Part shown: one piece after another, positions 1 through 7,771 of the stretch
Layout: each line of letters begins with the position of its first letter
Numbering within the stretch: the stretch's first letter is position 1
Assembly: GCA_964395315.1 (NCBI GenBank)
Contig: CAYNBI010000082.1
Coordinates: forward strand, 1-17,888
Origin: CAVORB01 sp964395315
GTDB taxonomy: Bacteria; Pseudomonadota; Gammaproteobacteria; Chromatiales; Chromatiaceae
Direction: 5' to 3'
DNA: 17,888 nucleotides
The notes under the pieces: generated by a model
Databases searched by the model: none
Told to the model about the DNA's origin: nothing
The model's input: only the letters and a program-made list of their open reading frames with translations
Program-made: the position numbers and the translations under genes

Positions 1-1664
1 AGGCTGACCGTGTCGAGACGGCCGTCAGGCATCTGCCCCTCCGCGCCGCCCGCTTGGGGTACCGGCACGAGGCGGCCGTCACCCTGGTTCTCGTAGACCA
101 GGTTAGCCAGATTCGACAGTATGCCCGTGCATCCAACGTAGACATCCAGATCCATGTCGTTGTCCAGATCACCCGCGGCCGCGGCTCCGCAGGACCGGTT
201 CACCACTTGGATCAGGTTCGAGCTGTTGACCAGCTGATGGCTCGCGTTCTGCAGGAACAGGTTGGCCGAGCCAGTCGTGGGCTGCCCGAGGCGAACGCCT
301 CCGACCGTACTGAGTTGAGAGACCGAGGTCGAGGCCCGGATGCGCATGCCGACCTCCCAGGTGGCGGTACCCGTCAGCCGCACCCGCCACTGGCCGTTCA
401 CCACGCCGATGTAGACACCCCTTGTCACGCTCGGATTACGTGCTGCGAGGCCCTCTGCCTGATCGGCGGTCAAAGTGAACAGGATGTGTCGGGGAAATCC
501 CCCGACCAGCTGGCCGGGATAGGTCTGCTGATAACTGCTCGACGGGGGGTGCGTACCCGCAGCGCCGATGAAGATCTCGTCGATCTCGCTCCACCAATCG
601 AACTCGAAGGTCACGGCGCCGACGGCGGAGAAGTTGAAGCCGGCGTCGAAGGGAATGCTTGCGTTGAACCAGCCGTGGATCGTACGGCCATCGACGGTGC
701 CCACGACGTTCGTCGCCGACGAGGCGACGGGCGCGAACAGATCGGTCCGCAGGTCGCCGTTGAAGTCACCGACCGCGAGATCGTATGGCGTAGCCGTGTA
801 AAGCGCGTCGCCGATCATGCCGCGCAGCTCACGGAAGGGGAGTCGGGTGACATCCCACACCCGCTGTACCCTGGCGGAATCGGAGCAGATGACGTCTTGG
901 ATCCCGTCGCCCGTCAACTCCGCCAGCACCCCGTAGTGGCAGGCGACGTCGTTGGCGAGGTCGACGCCGGTGGACTCGTCGATCACGAACAGCGGCGAAC
1001 CGTTCGCCGTGGGGCGCTGCCGGAACATCGCGGTAGGAGTCCGGTACGCGACGAAGTTGTCCCGGGACATGACGAGGACGTCGAGCAGGCCATCCATCGG
1101 CGCCATGTCGAAGAAGAGGGGGGCGCGTCCTCCAACTGGCATACGCCCAGGGTACGCCCAGGTCTCGGGATAGTTGAAGCCCAGCTCGCCGCCGCGGTTG
1201 TCAAAGGTGCCGGTGCCATCGTTCTCCCATAGCGGGAAGATAAAGCCCGCGCCGGTGACCTCCATGATGTCCTTGTCGCCGTCGTTGTCCCAGTCGGCGG
1301 ACTCCATGGTGTGGGTATCCGGGTGCCAGTTGCCGTCGACCTCCCGGCCGCCGGGTGGAATGGTGGCAGTCCCGGTCAATACCTGATCCGCGAGATCGAT
1401 AAACTGGCGTCCGCCGGCGGCTACGGCTCCGCCTGGCGCATTGAAATAGAACACTTCCGGGGTCCATTGGTGCATGTCGGCGTAGATGTCGGCGTAGCCG
1501 TCGCCGTCCGCATCCAAGAACCCGGTGCCGTAGGTCTCGCCGGTGGCGGTTATACCCGCCAGAGAAGTGACGTCCTGGAACTGGATCTCGGCCGGTGCAG
1601 CCGCCGTGCCCAGCGCCAAGGATGTAAACAATACCGCGCGTACAAATGCTCGACTGCTTTCCAT
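1..1664 (-). CDS. Secreted FG-GAP/VCBS-repeat protein, 3' end missing
   Basis: The minus-strand frame from the ATG at 1662-1664 is open for 554 codons by manual translation and leaves the window without a stop, so the C-terminus is missing. Residues 1-25 form a signal peptide (basic start, hydrophobic VLFTSLAL, Ala-rich end), so the product is exported. Calcium-loop-like Asp repeats follow: DADGDGYAD at 51-59, DWDNDGDKD at about 124-132, GDFNGDLRTD in the middle, and GDLDNDMDLDVYVG near the visible end. These are typical of FG-GAP/VCBS beta-propeller proteins, including the CRTAC1/ASPIC type, which act in adhesion or extracellular binding. A strong GGAGGAG ribosome site lies just upstream of the ATG. 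The gene follows the CAP-domain gene on the same strand after a 164-bp gap. The ligand cannot be told. The family is well supported; the subfamily is uncertain. Confidence 0.88.
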   Translation of the reverse strand, partial: MESSRAFVRAVLFTSLALGTAAAPAEIQFQDVTSLAGITATGETYGTGFLDADGDGYADIYADMHQWTPEVFYFNAPGGAVAAGGRQFIDLADQVLTGTATIPPGGREVDGNWHPDTHTMESADWDNDGDKDIMEVTGAGFIFPLWENDGTGTFDNRGGELGFNYPETWAYPGRMPVGGRAPLFFDMAPMDGLLDVLVMSRDNFVAYRTPTAMFRQRPTANGSPLFVIDESTGVDLANDVACHYGVLAELTGDGIQDVICSDSARVQRVWDVTRLPFRELRGMIGDALYTATPYDLAVGDFNGDLRTDLFAPVASSATNVVGTVDGRTIHGWFNASIPFDAGFNFSAVGAVTFEFDWWSEIDEIFIGAAGTHPPSSSYQQTYPGQLVGGFPRHILFTLTADQAEGLAARNPSVTRGVYIGVVNGQWRVRLTGTATWEVGMRIRASTSVSQLSTVGGVRLGQPTTGSANLFLQNASHQLVNSSNLIQVVNRSCGAAAAGDLDNDMDLDVYVGCTGILSNLANLVYENQGDGRLVPVPQAGGAEGQMPDGRLDTVS

Positions 1665-1828
1665 GCTCTCCTCCGCTCTGGTCTTCCGATCTAACCTGGC
1701 AGGAGACCTGGCAGTTCCCGCCTCCGCAAGCTGAAGAGAGTCCCTGGCTTCGCCGGCACCGTCTTGTTGCGGTCTCGGCAACGTCCTCACTCATTACTAT
1801 AGCGTGCTCAATTATCCTTGGCTGGCAC

Positions 1829-2380
1829 TCACTCGGCGGCATAAGGCCGCTCGCCCTGGACATTGCCGGCGGGGGCGTAACGGCACACATGAAAGACGGC
1901 CGCCGCGGCCAGGGGCAAGTCGCTGGGGTGGCGCAAGGGCGTGCAAAGTGCTTGTCCGCATCCGACCCGTAGCGTGTCTCGCCAGACCAACTGGGTGTAG
2001 TGACCGCATGGCTCGCTTACGCAGGCCCCGGACGCATGATCGTAGCCGTGTCGCTCCTCGGCCCAGAGGAGCACGGCCTCGTCAATGCCGAAGGTCGGCT
2101 TGGTGGAGTAGGCCAGGTTCTCGCCCTCGTCTGTCCGGTCATCGCCGTGCGTCCACACACAGCGTTTCGCGTGGCGCCTGGCCCGGTCCGCGAGGGCTTG
2201 GTCCCAACCCAAGGGTGCAAGGGGAGGGTGGGCGGCCGGTTGGCCGGGATACGACCCGGCGTTCAGGTTCTCGCGCACCTGGTTGTGGCTTCTCAGTGCG
2301 ATTCCGGTGTCCGCGGCCAGGATGGCTCCGGATAAGACAAATGCGACTGCAATGACGGTTGAAGGCAGGGGCGGGATCAT
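1829..2380 (-). CDS. Secreted CAP (SCP/PR1-like) domain protein
   Basis: This 183-residue protein has an N-terminal signal peptide (hydrophobic stretch at about residues 8-22, then AAD). The rest is a single CAP domain. It starts with the usual HNQVR helix (32-36). The putative cavity residues are H78 (WTHGD), E87 (EGENLA), E109 (AEER) and H127. The CAP1 signature GHYTQLVW (126-133) and the CAP2 signature near 163-172 (HVCRYAPAGN) are both intact. Six cysteines fit disulphides in an exported protein. CAP proteins are extracellular; bacterial members have few defined functions, with lipid binding or wall association proposed. The gene is divergent from the small repeat protein at 2643 and lies upstream of the FG-GAP gene on the same strand. 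The ATG at 2378-2380 is the only start that keeps the signal peptide. Confidence 0.9.
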   Translation of the reverse strand: MIPPLPSTVIAVAFVLSGAILAADTGIALRSHNQVRENLNAGSYPGQPAAHPPLAPLGWDQALADRARRHAKRCVWTHGDDRTDEGENLAYSTKPTFGIDEAVLLWAEERHGYDHASGACVSEPCGHYTQLVWRDTLRVGCGQALCTPLRHPSDLPLAAAAVFHVCRYAPAGNVQGERPYAAE

Positions 2381-2520
2381 TTGCGGGACCTCGTGAGCAC
2401 GAAGAGCCTGGCCGTAATGCGGTACTTAACGAAGCGTTGCAACAGGCCGAACGCGTTTCGACTGACTGTTCATCCGTCACGCCTCGCGGATGGTGCGCGA
2501 TCGAGCGCGGAAGAAATACC

Positions 2521-2526
2521 TATAAT
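2521..2526 (+). promoter_or_regulatory. Candidate -10 element (TATAAT)
   Basis: A perfect TATAAT sits in an AT-rich patch (about 2516-2555) inside the otherwise GC-rich 262-bp gap between the divergent CAP gene and the small repeat-protein gene. It would give the small gene a leader of about 110 nt. No -35 match is visible at 16-18 bp spacing (the bases there are GC-rich), so it would need an activator or an alternative sigma factor. The same patch read on the minus strand gives TATTAT, which could instead serve the CAP gene. Confidence 0.35.
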
Positions 2527-2642
2527 ATTGTTTTTGCAGCTTTTTCATATGTTACCGGAGTGTCTGGCATGCCGCATGCCTCTAAGGTTCCGAGAGCCGG
2601 AAACGGCCTTGGTCAAGAACCACACTCACAGGAGAAACGCTC

Positions 2643-2933
2643 ATGAAGACGATCATCGGCGCGCTTGCCGCAAGCCTGTTCATCGCCAGTGCCCATGCTG
2701 GGGAAACCTATCACGGCCTCGAGCTGGGCAACTCGGACCTGGCAACGCAACGCCCAACCGCGGAGGACTTCGTCGGTGTGCAACCGGGCGTCGGCGACAG
2801 CATCGACCGCTACCATGGCTGGGCGGACGGCAACCCCGATCTGTTCAGCTCCGATCGCAGCGGCCCGACTGACACCGGTAACGACCCGGACATCTACAGG
2901 GGTCTCGGTGGAAACTCTGATCTGCGGTTCTGA
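2643..2933 (+). CDS. Small exported protein with three YHG..GN.DL repeats
   Basis: This 96-residue protein is preceded by a good GGAG ribosome site (CAGGAGAAACGCTC before the ATG). Residues 1-19 are a clear signal peptide ending AHA, so the mature chain begins GETYHG. The mature part has three related units: YHGLELGNSDL (23-33), YHGWADGNPDLF (57-68) and YRGLGGNSDLRF (85-96, ending the protein). The linkers are acidic and polar, including GVGDSID before the second unit. No cysteine or known catalytic motif is visible. It stands alone, closed by a strong terminator, which suggests a monocistronic and possibly abundant periplasmic or secreted product. I do not recognise a characterised family, and the function is unknown. 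Confidence 0.85.
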   Translation: MKTIIGALAASLFIASAHAGETYHGLELGNSDLATQRPTAEDFVGVQPGVGDSIDRYHGWADGNPDLFSSDRSGPTDTGNDPDIYRGLGGNSDLRF

Positions 2934-2943
2934 AGGGCCGGGT

Positions 2944-2980
2944 GGCGGGGGGTGGGAATCCGCCCACCCCCCGCCTTTTT
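2944..2980 (+). terminator. Strong rho-independent terminator
   Basis: A perfect 13-bp GC stem (GGCGGGGGGTGGG at 2944-2956 against CCCACCCCCCGCC at 2963-2975) closes a 6-nt loop and runs straight into TTTTT (2976-2980). It begins 11 nt after the stop of the small repeat-protein gene and separates it from the DUF3179 gene downstream. Confidence 0.95.
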
Positions 2981-3079
2981 CCTGTGGAACCCTGTACTCG
3001 CCATCGACGTGTCCCCGCAAGCCCCCGGTGTCATGGCCGGTCTGAACGCATGACATGGGACTGGAATCGAGATGCCGTC

Positions 3080-3160
3080 ATGAACGCTTTCCACACACGA
3101 GCAGCCGGGCTCTGCCTCCTTTTGCTCGCGGTGGTGGTCACCGCCGCTTACGGCCGGTAG
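3080..3160 (+). pseudogene. Signal-peptide exon-like 5' fragment of the DUF3179 gene, ended by in-frame TAG
   Basis: From the ATG at 3080 the frame encodes 26 residues with a textbook signal peptide: a short basic start, hydrophobic GLCLLLLAVVVTAA, then YGR. It then hits TAG at 3158-3160. The downstream DUF3179 coding region continues in exactly the same frame with NNGFELSGSLVP, the sequence expected just after a leader. The TAG is therefore most simply a point change of a sense codon (CAG, AAG or GAG) in one ancestral gene spanning 3080-4027, or a sequencing error. An alternative in-frame ATG lies at 3050. If the stop is real, the exported form cannot be made without suppression. Confidence 0.75.
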
Positions 3161-3190
3161 AACAACGGCTTCGAACTCTCCGGGAGCCTG

Positions 3191-4027
3191 GTGCCCAGTG
3201 TGGAGATCCACCTGGGGGGCCCGTCGCGGGACGGCATTCCCGCCATCGACCGTCCGCGGTTCGTCTCCGCCCGGGACGCGGGTTTCCTGGACGCGCATGA
3301 CCAGGTTCTCGGGCTGGCGCGAGGCGGCGAGGCCAAGGCCTATCCGATCGCCATCCTGAACCGGCGCGAGATCGTGAACGATCTGCTCGGCGGCGAGCGG
3401 GTGGTCATCACCTACTGTCCCTTGTGCGGTACCGGGGTCGCGTTCCTCTCGCGGGCGAAGGGAAAGGATCTGCATTTTGGCGTGTCCGGCCTGCTGCACA
3501 ACAGCGATGTCCTGCTCTACGACCGGGAGACCGAGTCGCTGTGGAGCCAGATCCGCAAGCAGGCGATATCCGGTCCCACGAAGGGTGACAGGCTCACGGC
3601 CCTGCCGCTGACGCATACTACCTGGCGGTCGTGGCGACGGGCCCATCCAGATACCCGGGTGCTGTCCACCGATACGGGCTTCCGCCGGGACTATGAGCGC
3701 GACCCCTATGCGGGCTATACGAGCGAATCGGGGCTCTTCTTCCCCGTCCGGGCCCAGTCCCGCCGCTACCATCCGAAGGAGCGGGTTCTGGGTCTGGAGA
3801 TCGACGGCCGGTTCAAGGCCTATCCCTTCGCGGAGTTGTCGCGCTTCGACGGTGGCGAGGTTCGGGAGCGTTTCGCGGGCAGGGATGTTCGCATACTCTT
3901 CGACCGCGATAGCGAGAGCGCCCAGGCCTCCGGCCCGGATGGCGAACAAATCGCCGCGATCACCGGCTTCTGGTTCGCCTGGTATGCCTTTCATCCTGAG
4001 ACGGAGGTGTTCACTGCCGAACGCTGA
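3191..4027 (+). CDS. DUF3179 domain protein, body separated from its leader by a stop codon
   Basis: The region encodes 278 residues from a GTG at 3191 and matches the DUF3179 family along its length: GGPSRDGIPAIDRP at the N-terminus, the hallmark TYCPLCGTGVAF, then SGLLHNSDVLLYDRETESLW and GYTSESGLFFPV. Family members are usually exported proteins of about 300-400 residues with no settled biochemical role. The CxxC of CPLC suggests metal or redox chemistry, which is inference. The true gene probably began at 3080, but an in-frame TAG at 3158 cuts off the signal peptide. A GGGAG at 3182-3186, four bases before the GTG, could allow translation of a leaderless, cytoplasmic form. The 3' end overlaps the convergent MocA-like gene by 17 bp. 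Either this is a recent pseudogene or the stop is a sequence error. Confidence 0.85.
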   Translation: MPSVEIHLGGPSRDGIPAIDRPRFVSARDAGFLDAHDQVLGLARGGEAKAYPIAILNRREIVNDLLGGERVVITYCPLCGTGVAFLSRAKGKDLHFGVSGLLHNSDVLLYDRETESLWSQIRKQAISGPTKGDRLTALPLTHTTWRSWRRAHPDTRVLSTDTGFRRDYERDPYAGYTSESGLFFPVRAQSRRYHPKERVLGLEIDGRFKAYPFAELSRFDGGEVRERFAGRDVRILFDRDSESAQASGPDGEQIAAITGFWFAWYAFHPETEVFTAER

Positions 4028-4598
4028 CCGCCAGGGCTAGATCCCGCGGCCGATCGACATCCATCAGTATCCCCGGATCCCGCGTCGGCAGCAGTTGCGC
4101 CTCGGCGCGCGCTTCCTGGATCAGCGATCGCGCCCCCGCGTCCCCAGTTAGGGACAACAGCCGCGATCGCCAACGGGATGAGAAGCCCACCGGGTGACCG
4201 CGGCGCCCCTCGTACATCGGGGCCGCGAGCCCCGCACCGCCGAGCAGTGCCTCGGCGACCGCTCGAATCGTGTCCGTTCCGATCCAGGGCATGTCTCCGA
4301 GGGCGATGAGCCACCCATCGGCATCGGCGCTCGCTGAGACGCCGGCGGCGATGCTGCTGCCGAGTCCGGCCGCGGCCCGCTCGTTCACAGCGATGCGCAG
4401 TCCGGAATCGGCCAGCACACGGGTCAGCGCCTGGTCGCCGGGGCGGACCACGGCTAGGGAATGGGGCGCGGCCGCGAGCAGGCTGCGCGCGGCACGCACG
4501 GCGATCGGTTCACCGTCCGGAAGCGTGGCCAGGAGCTTCTGCGCCCCGAAACGCCCCGCGCTTCCCGCGGCAAGCAGCACGCCCACGATTCCGGTCAT
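4011..4598 (-). CDS. mocA: Molybdenum cofactor cytidylyltransferase-like protein (MocA family)
   Basis: This 195-residue nucleotidyltransferase carries the N-terminal LLAAGSAGRFGAQKL loop that binds NTP, the metal-binding GDMPW motif, GRRGHPVGFS, and DVDRPRDL near the C-terminus. This is the layout of MobA/MocA-type enzymes. MocA adds CMP to molybdopterin-Mo to make the cytosine dinucleotide cofactor used by xanthine-oxidase-family enzymes. Its place as last gene of an operon with such an enzyme and XdhC favours MocA over MobA. The ATG (4596-4598) overlaps the XdhC stop as ATGA, indicating translational coupling. Its 3' end runs 17 bp into the oppositely oriented DUF3179 gene. The family is sure; CTP specificity is inferred from context. 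Confidence 0.85.
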   Translation of the reverse strand: MTGIVGVLLAAGSAGRFGAQKLLATLPDGEPIAVRAARSLLAAAPHSLAVVRPGDQALTRVLADSGLRIAVNERAAAGLGSSIAAGVSASADADGWLIALGDMPWIGTDTIRAVAEALLGGAGLAAPMYEGRRGHPVGFSSRWRSRLLSLTGDAGARSLIQEARAEAQLLPTRDPGILMDVDRPRDLALAVSVRQ

Positions 4599-5563
4599 CG
4601 ACTCTCCGCGACCCCGTTTCGGACGGCCGTGATCTTGGCCAGGATCGAGAGCGCGATCTCCGCCGGGCGCTTGCTGCCGATTGGGATGCCGGCCGGGGCG
4701 TCGAGCCGTTCGAGCTGTGCCGGCGTCAGGCCGATTTGGGTCAAGCGCTGGGTCCGGGCCGCCGCGCTGCGCCGCGAGCCGAGGGCGCCGATGTAGAAGG
4801 CGCCGGTCAGCAGCGCCTCGCTCAGTGCCAGGTCGTCCTGCCGTGGGTCGTGGGAGAGGGTGACGACGGCGCTGCGCGGGTCTTGCGCCAACTCCCGCAC
4901 CGCCTCGTCCGGCATCTGGCGGCGGTATGTGACCCCGGTCAGGGGCGAGGGATCGGCGAACGGCTCCCGCGGGTCGCAGATGGTCACCCGGTAGCCGAGC
5001 ACGCGGGCCATTCCGGCCAGCAGGCGAGCGAGCTGGCCGTCGCCGATCAGCAGCAGGTGCCAGCCGGGGCCGAAGACCTTGGTCACCGCGGTGTCGTCCA
5101 CCTCGAATTCCAGGCGATCGGCACCCGGGTGTAGGCTGACCTCGCCGGTTCTTAGGCACACCCTGCGGGCGACCAGGGCCCCCTGTTCCAGACGCGACAG
5201 CAGGGCGGCAAGCGGCTGCGGCGCATCCAGCCGCTCGATCAGAAGCTCGAGGCGCCCACCGCAGGGCAGCCCGAGCCGGCTCGCCTCGGCGCTGTCGACG
5301 CCGAAATCCACCAGGGTGGGGAAGGGTGCGCCGAGCTCGCCGCCGCGGTAACGCGTGGCGAGCTCCTCCTCGACGCAGCCGCCCGAGACCGAGCCCGCCA
5401 GCGCGTGGTCGCCGATGGCAAGCAAGGACCCGGGCGGCCGCGGCGAGGAGCCCCAGGTGCGCAGCACCGTGACCAGGGCCACGGGCTGGCCGGCTTCCAG
5501 CCAGGTGCGGGCAATGGACAGGACCTCGACATCCGCGGCCTGCGCGGCGCACTCCGGCACCAT
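4595..5563 (-). CDS. xdhC: XdhC/CoxI-family molybdenum cofactor maturation factor
   Basis: This 322-residue protein has both XdhC parts. The N-terminal XdhC/CoxI domain shows GSSPRPPG, SGGCVEEEL and GLPCGG. The C-terminal Rossmann-like domain starts at about residue 165 with HLLLIGDGQLARLL and includes CDPREPFAD and FYIGALGSRRS. XdhC proteins bind the molybdenum cofactor, promote its sulphuration and hand it to the apoenzyme in the cytoplasm before folding or export. The start codon overlaps the large-subunit stop by one base (TGATG) and the gene's own stop overlaps the mocA start, so the three are co-translated. The conserved cysteines of both motifs (SGGC, LPCGG) are present. Confidence 0.9.
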   Translation of the reverse strand: MVPECAAQAADVEVLSIARTWLEAGQPVALVTVLRTWGSSPRPPGSLLAIGDHALAGSVSGGCVEEELATRYRGGELGAPFPTLVDFGVDSAEASRLGLPCGGRLELLIERLDAPQPLAALLSRLEQGALVARRVCLRTGEVSLHPGADRLEFEVDDTAVTKVFGPGWHLLLIGDGQLARLLAGMARVLGYRVTICDPREPFADPSPLTGVTYRRQMPDEAVRELAQDPRSAVVTLSHDPRQDDLALSEALLTGAFYIGALGSRRSAAARTQRLTQIGLTPAQLERLDAPAGIPIGSKRPAEIALSILAKITAVRNGVAESR

Positions 5564-7758
5564 CAGCCCAGCTTCAGCGGCAATCGGTACAGCCGCCTTC
5601 CGGTGGCCGCCGCCAAGGCGTTGGCCACGGCGGGCGCGATGACCGGTGTCGCCGGCTCTCCCACGCCGGTCGGCGGTTCCGCGGAAGGCACGATGTGGAC
5701 CTCGACCAGCGGCATCTGGTGGATCCGCAACACCTGGTAGTCGTGGAAGTTGGATTGCTCGACCAGTCCGTCTTTCAGGGTGAGCTCGCTCACCAGGGCG
5801 GCGGACAGTCCGAAGCCCATTCCTCCCTCCATCTGGGCCTCGATCACGTTCGGGTTGACGGCGACGCCGCAGTCGACGGCGATGACCACCCGGTCGACGC
5901 TAAAAGCGTTGCCGCGCACCGTGACCTCGGCGACCTGGGCGACGTAGCTGTTGAAGGACTCGTGCACGGCCACGCCGCGGGCGCGGCCCTCCTCCAGAGG
6001 GGAGCCCCAGCCGGCCTTTTCCGCAGCGAGCTTGAGCACGGCTTGATGCCGCGGATGACCTTCCAGCAACTCCATCCGGTATGCCACCGGATCCCGTCCG
6101 GCGGCGGCCGCGACCTGGTCGATCATGCACTCGACGGCGAAGGCTGTGTGGGTGGAGCCGACGGAGCGCCACCACTGCACCGGAACCCCCAGCGACGGGG
6201 AGTGCAGGTCCACCAGCAGGTTTGGAATGCCGTAGGGGAGGTTCTGGGCGCCCTCGACGGACGTCTGGTCAACCCCGTTGACGACCAGCATGGGCTCGAA
6301 GGCGGTTCCGGCGACGATGGACTGGCCGACGATGCGGTGCTCCCAGACCAGGGGCTTGCCGTCCGCGTCGAGTCCGGCCCGCAGCCGGTGCAGGTAAAGC
6401 GGGCGGTACCAGCCGCCCCGGGTATCGTCCTCGCGGGTCCACTGCAGCTTGACCGGCGCCTTGCCGCCCGCGGCCTTGAAGATCTCGGCGGCCTCCGTCG
6501 GGAAATCCGACTTGGGGTTCGCCCGCCGGCCGAAGGAGCCACCGGCGAATAGCATGTCGATGCGCACTTGCCGTGGTTCCAGTCCCAGCACGCCGGCGAC
6601 CGCGGCTTGGTCGGCGGTCTGGAACTGCTCGCCGTTGAGCACCCTCACCCCGTCCTCGTCCGGGGCGATTACACAGTTCAGTGGCTCCAGCGCGGCGTGG
6701 GCGAGGTAGGGCACCTCGAACTCCGCCTCGACGACCCTGGCCGCGGCGGCCATGGCCGCCTCGGGGTCGCCCTCCCTGCGGGCGACAGCGCCGGGCTTGG
6801 CCGCTAACTCCCGGAATTGGGCGAGGATCTCCTCGGAGCCGAGCTTGAACGCGCCGCTCTCGTCCCAGACGATGGCCTGCGCCAGGGCGTCGCGCCCGAG
6901 CTTGGCGCTCCAGAAGTCGTCCGCCAGCACGGCTACGCCGCTGGGGATCTCGACTACCTGGCGGACCCCGCGGACGGCGAGGGCAGGGGCCTTGTCGAAG
7001 GACTCGACCCGCGCGCCGAAACGCGGCGCATGTGCGACCACGGCCGTCAGCATGCCCGGCAGCGTCACGTCCTGGGTAAACCGCGCGCTGCCGTCGATCT
7101 TGCCGGCGGCGTCCTTGCGGCGGATGTGGGGATTGCCGATGAGCCGGAATTCCGACGGGTCCTTCAGGACCACCTCTTCGGGCACCGGCAGCGTCGCCGC
7201 GTCTCCGGCCAGCGCGCCGAAGGTGGCGCTGTTGCCGTCCGGGTGCGACACGATGCCGTCCCGGACCTGGATCTCGGCCGCGTCGACCTGCCAGCGGCGC
7301 GCGGCCGCCTCGACCAGCATGTGCCGCGCCGCGGCGCCGGCCTTGCGCATCTGCTCCCATGAGTTGGCGATTGCCGTGCTGCCGCCGGTTCCCTGGGATG
7401 GGCCCCAGAAGAGGTTGTTGTAGCGCCTGGCGTCGGCGGGCGCCCCCTCGGCGTGGACCTGATCCCAGCGGGCGTCGAGCTCCTCGGCCACCAGGGTCGG
7501 CAGGCCCGTGTAGGTACCCTGGCCCATCTCCAGGTGCTTGACGATGACGGTCACGCTGTCGTCCGTGCCGATGCGCACGAAGGCGTTGGGCTCGAAGCTG
7601 ACGGCGGCGCGCTCAGCACCACCGGCGATCCCAGGCCCCGCTGGCAGGCCCCGCGCCCTGACAGGCAGCTGCAGTCCGAGCGTCAGGCCGGCGCCGAGGG
7701 TAATGCCGCGCTTGATGAAGTTCCGGCGGCTCAAATTCTGGATCTTGTCCGGGTTCAT
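5563..7758 (-). CDS. iorB: Molybdopterin-binding large subunit, IorB-like (xanthine oxidase family)
   Basis: From the ATG at 7756-7758 this gives 731 residues, the usual length for IorB-type subunits. The track of open codons extends further upstream, but those codons overlap the small-subunit gene; the chosen start has a GGGGGA ribosome site and begins MNPDKIQNLSRRNFIKRG. The Tat motif SRRNFIK followed by a hydrophobic stretch predicts folded export or membrane attachment. Family motifs follow in order: MGQGTYTGLPTLVAEELDA, GTGGSTAIANSW, GGSFGRRANPKSDFP, VQWWRSVGSTHTAF, and GVGEPATPVIAPAVANA with the catalytic Glu. Such enzymes hydroxylate N-heterocycles (isoquinoline) or oxidise aldehydes, often passing electrons to cytochromes. 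The substrate cannot be told here. No cytochrome c gene accompanies it in this window. Confidence 0.9.
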   Translation of the reverse strand: MNPDKIQNLSRRNFIKRGITLGAGLTLGLQLPVRARGLPAGPGIAGGAERAAVSFEPNAFVRIGTDDSVTVIVKHLEMGQGTYTGLPTLVAEELDARWDQVHAEGAPADARRYNNLFWGPSQGTGGSTAIANSWEQMRKAGAAARHMLVEAAARRWQVDAAEIQVRDGIVSHPDGNSATFGALAGDAATLPVPEEVVLKDPSEFRLIGNPHIRRKDAAGKIDGSARFTQDVTLPGMLTAVVAHAPRFGARVESFDKAPALAVRGVRQVVEIPSGVAVLADDFWSAKLGRDALAQAIVWDESGAFKLGSEEILAQFRELAAKPGAVARREGDPEAAMAAAARVVEAEFEVPYLAHAALEPLNCVIAPDEDGVRVLNGEQFQTADQAAVAGVLGLEPRQVRIDMLFAGGSFGRRANPKSDFPTEAAEIFKAAGGKAPVKLQWTREDDTRGGWYRPLYLHRLRAGLDADGKPLVWEHRIVGQSIVAGTAFEPMLVVNGVDQTSVEGAQNLPYGIPNLLVDLHSPSLGVPVQWWRSVGSTHTAFAVECMIDQVAAAAGRDPVAYRMELLEGHPRHQAVLKLAAEKAGWGSPLEEGRARGVAVHESFNSYVAQVAEVTVRGNAFSVDRVVIAVDCGVAVNPNVIEAQMEGGMGFGLSAALVSELTLKDGLVEQSNFHDYQVLRIHQMPLVEVHIVPSAEPPTGVGEPATPVIAPAVANALAAATGRRLYRLPLKLG

Positions 7759-7771
7759 TACCGTTCCCCCA

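Noticed and set aside
54..1232. Long plus-strand open frame (392 codons)
   Set aside because: It is antisense to the FG-GAP gene, whose minus frame has a signal peptide, ribosome site and Asp-loop motifs. The plus frame shows no motif and has a His/Arg/Val-rich shadow composition.
5695..6552. Plus-strand open frame of 285 codons
   Set aside because: It is antisense to the molybdopterin subunit, whose motifs are clear. It is a GC-driven shadow.
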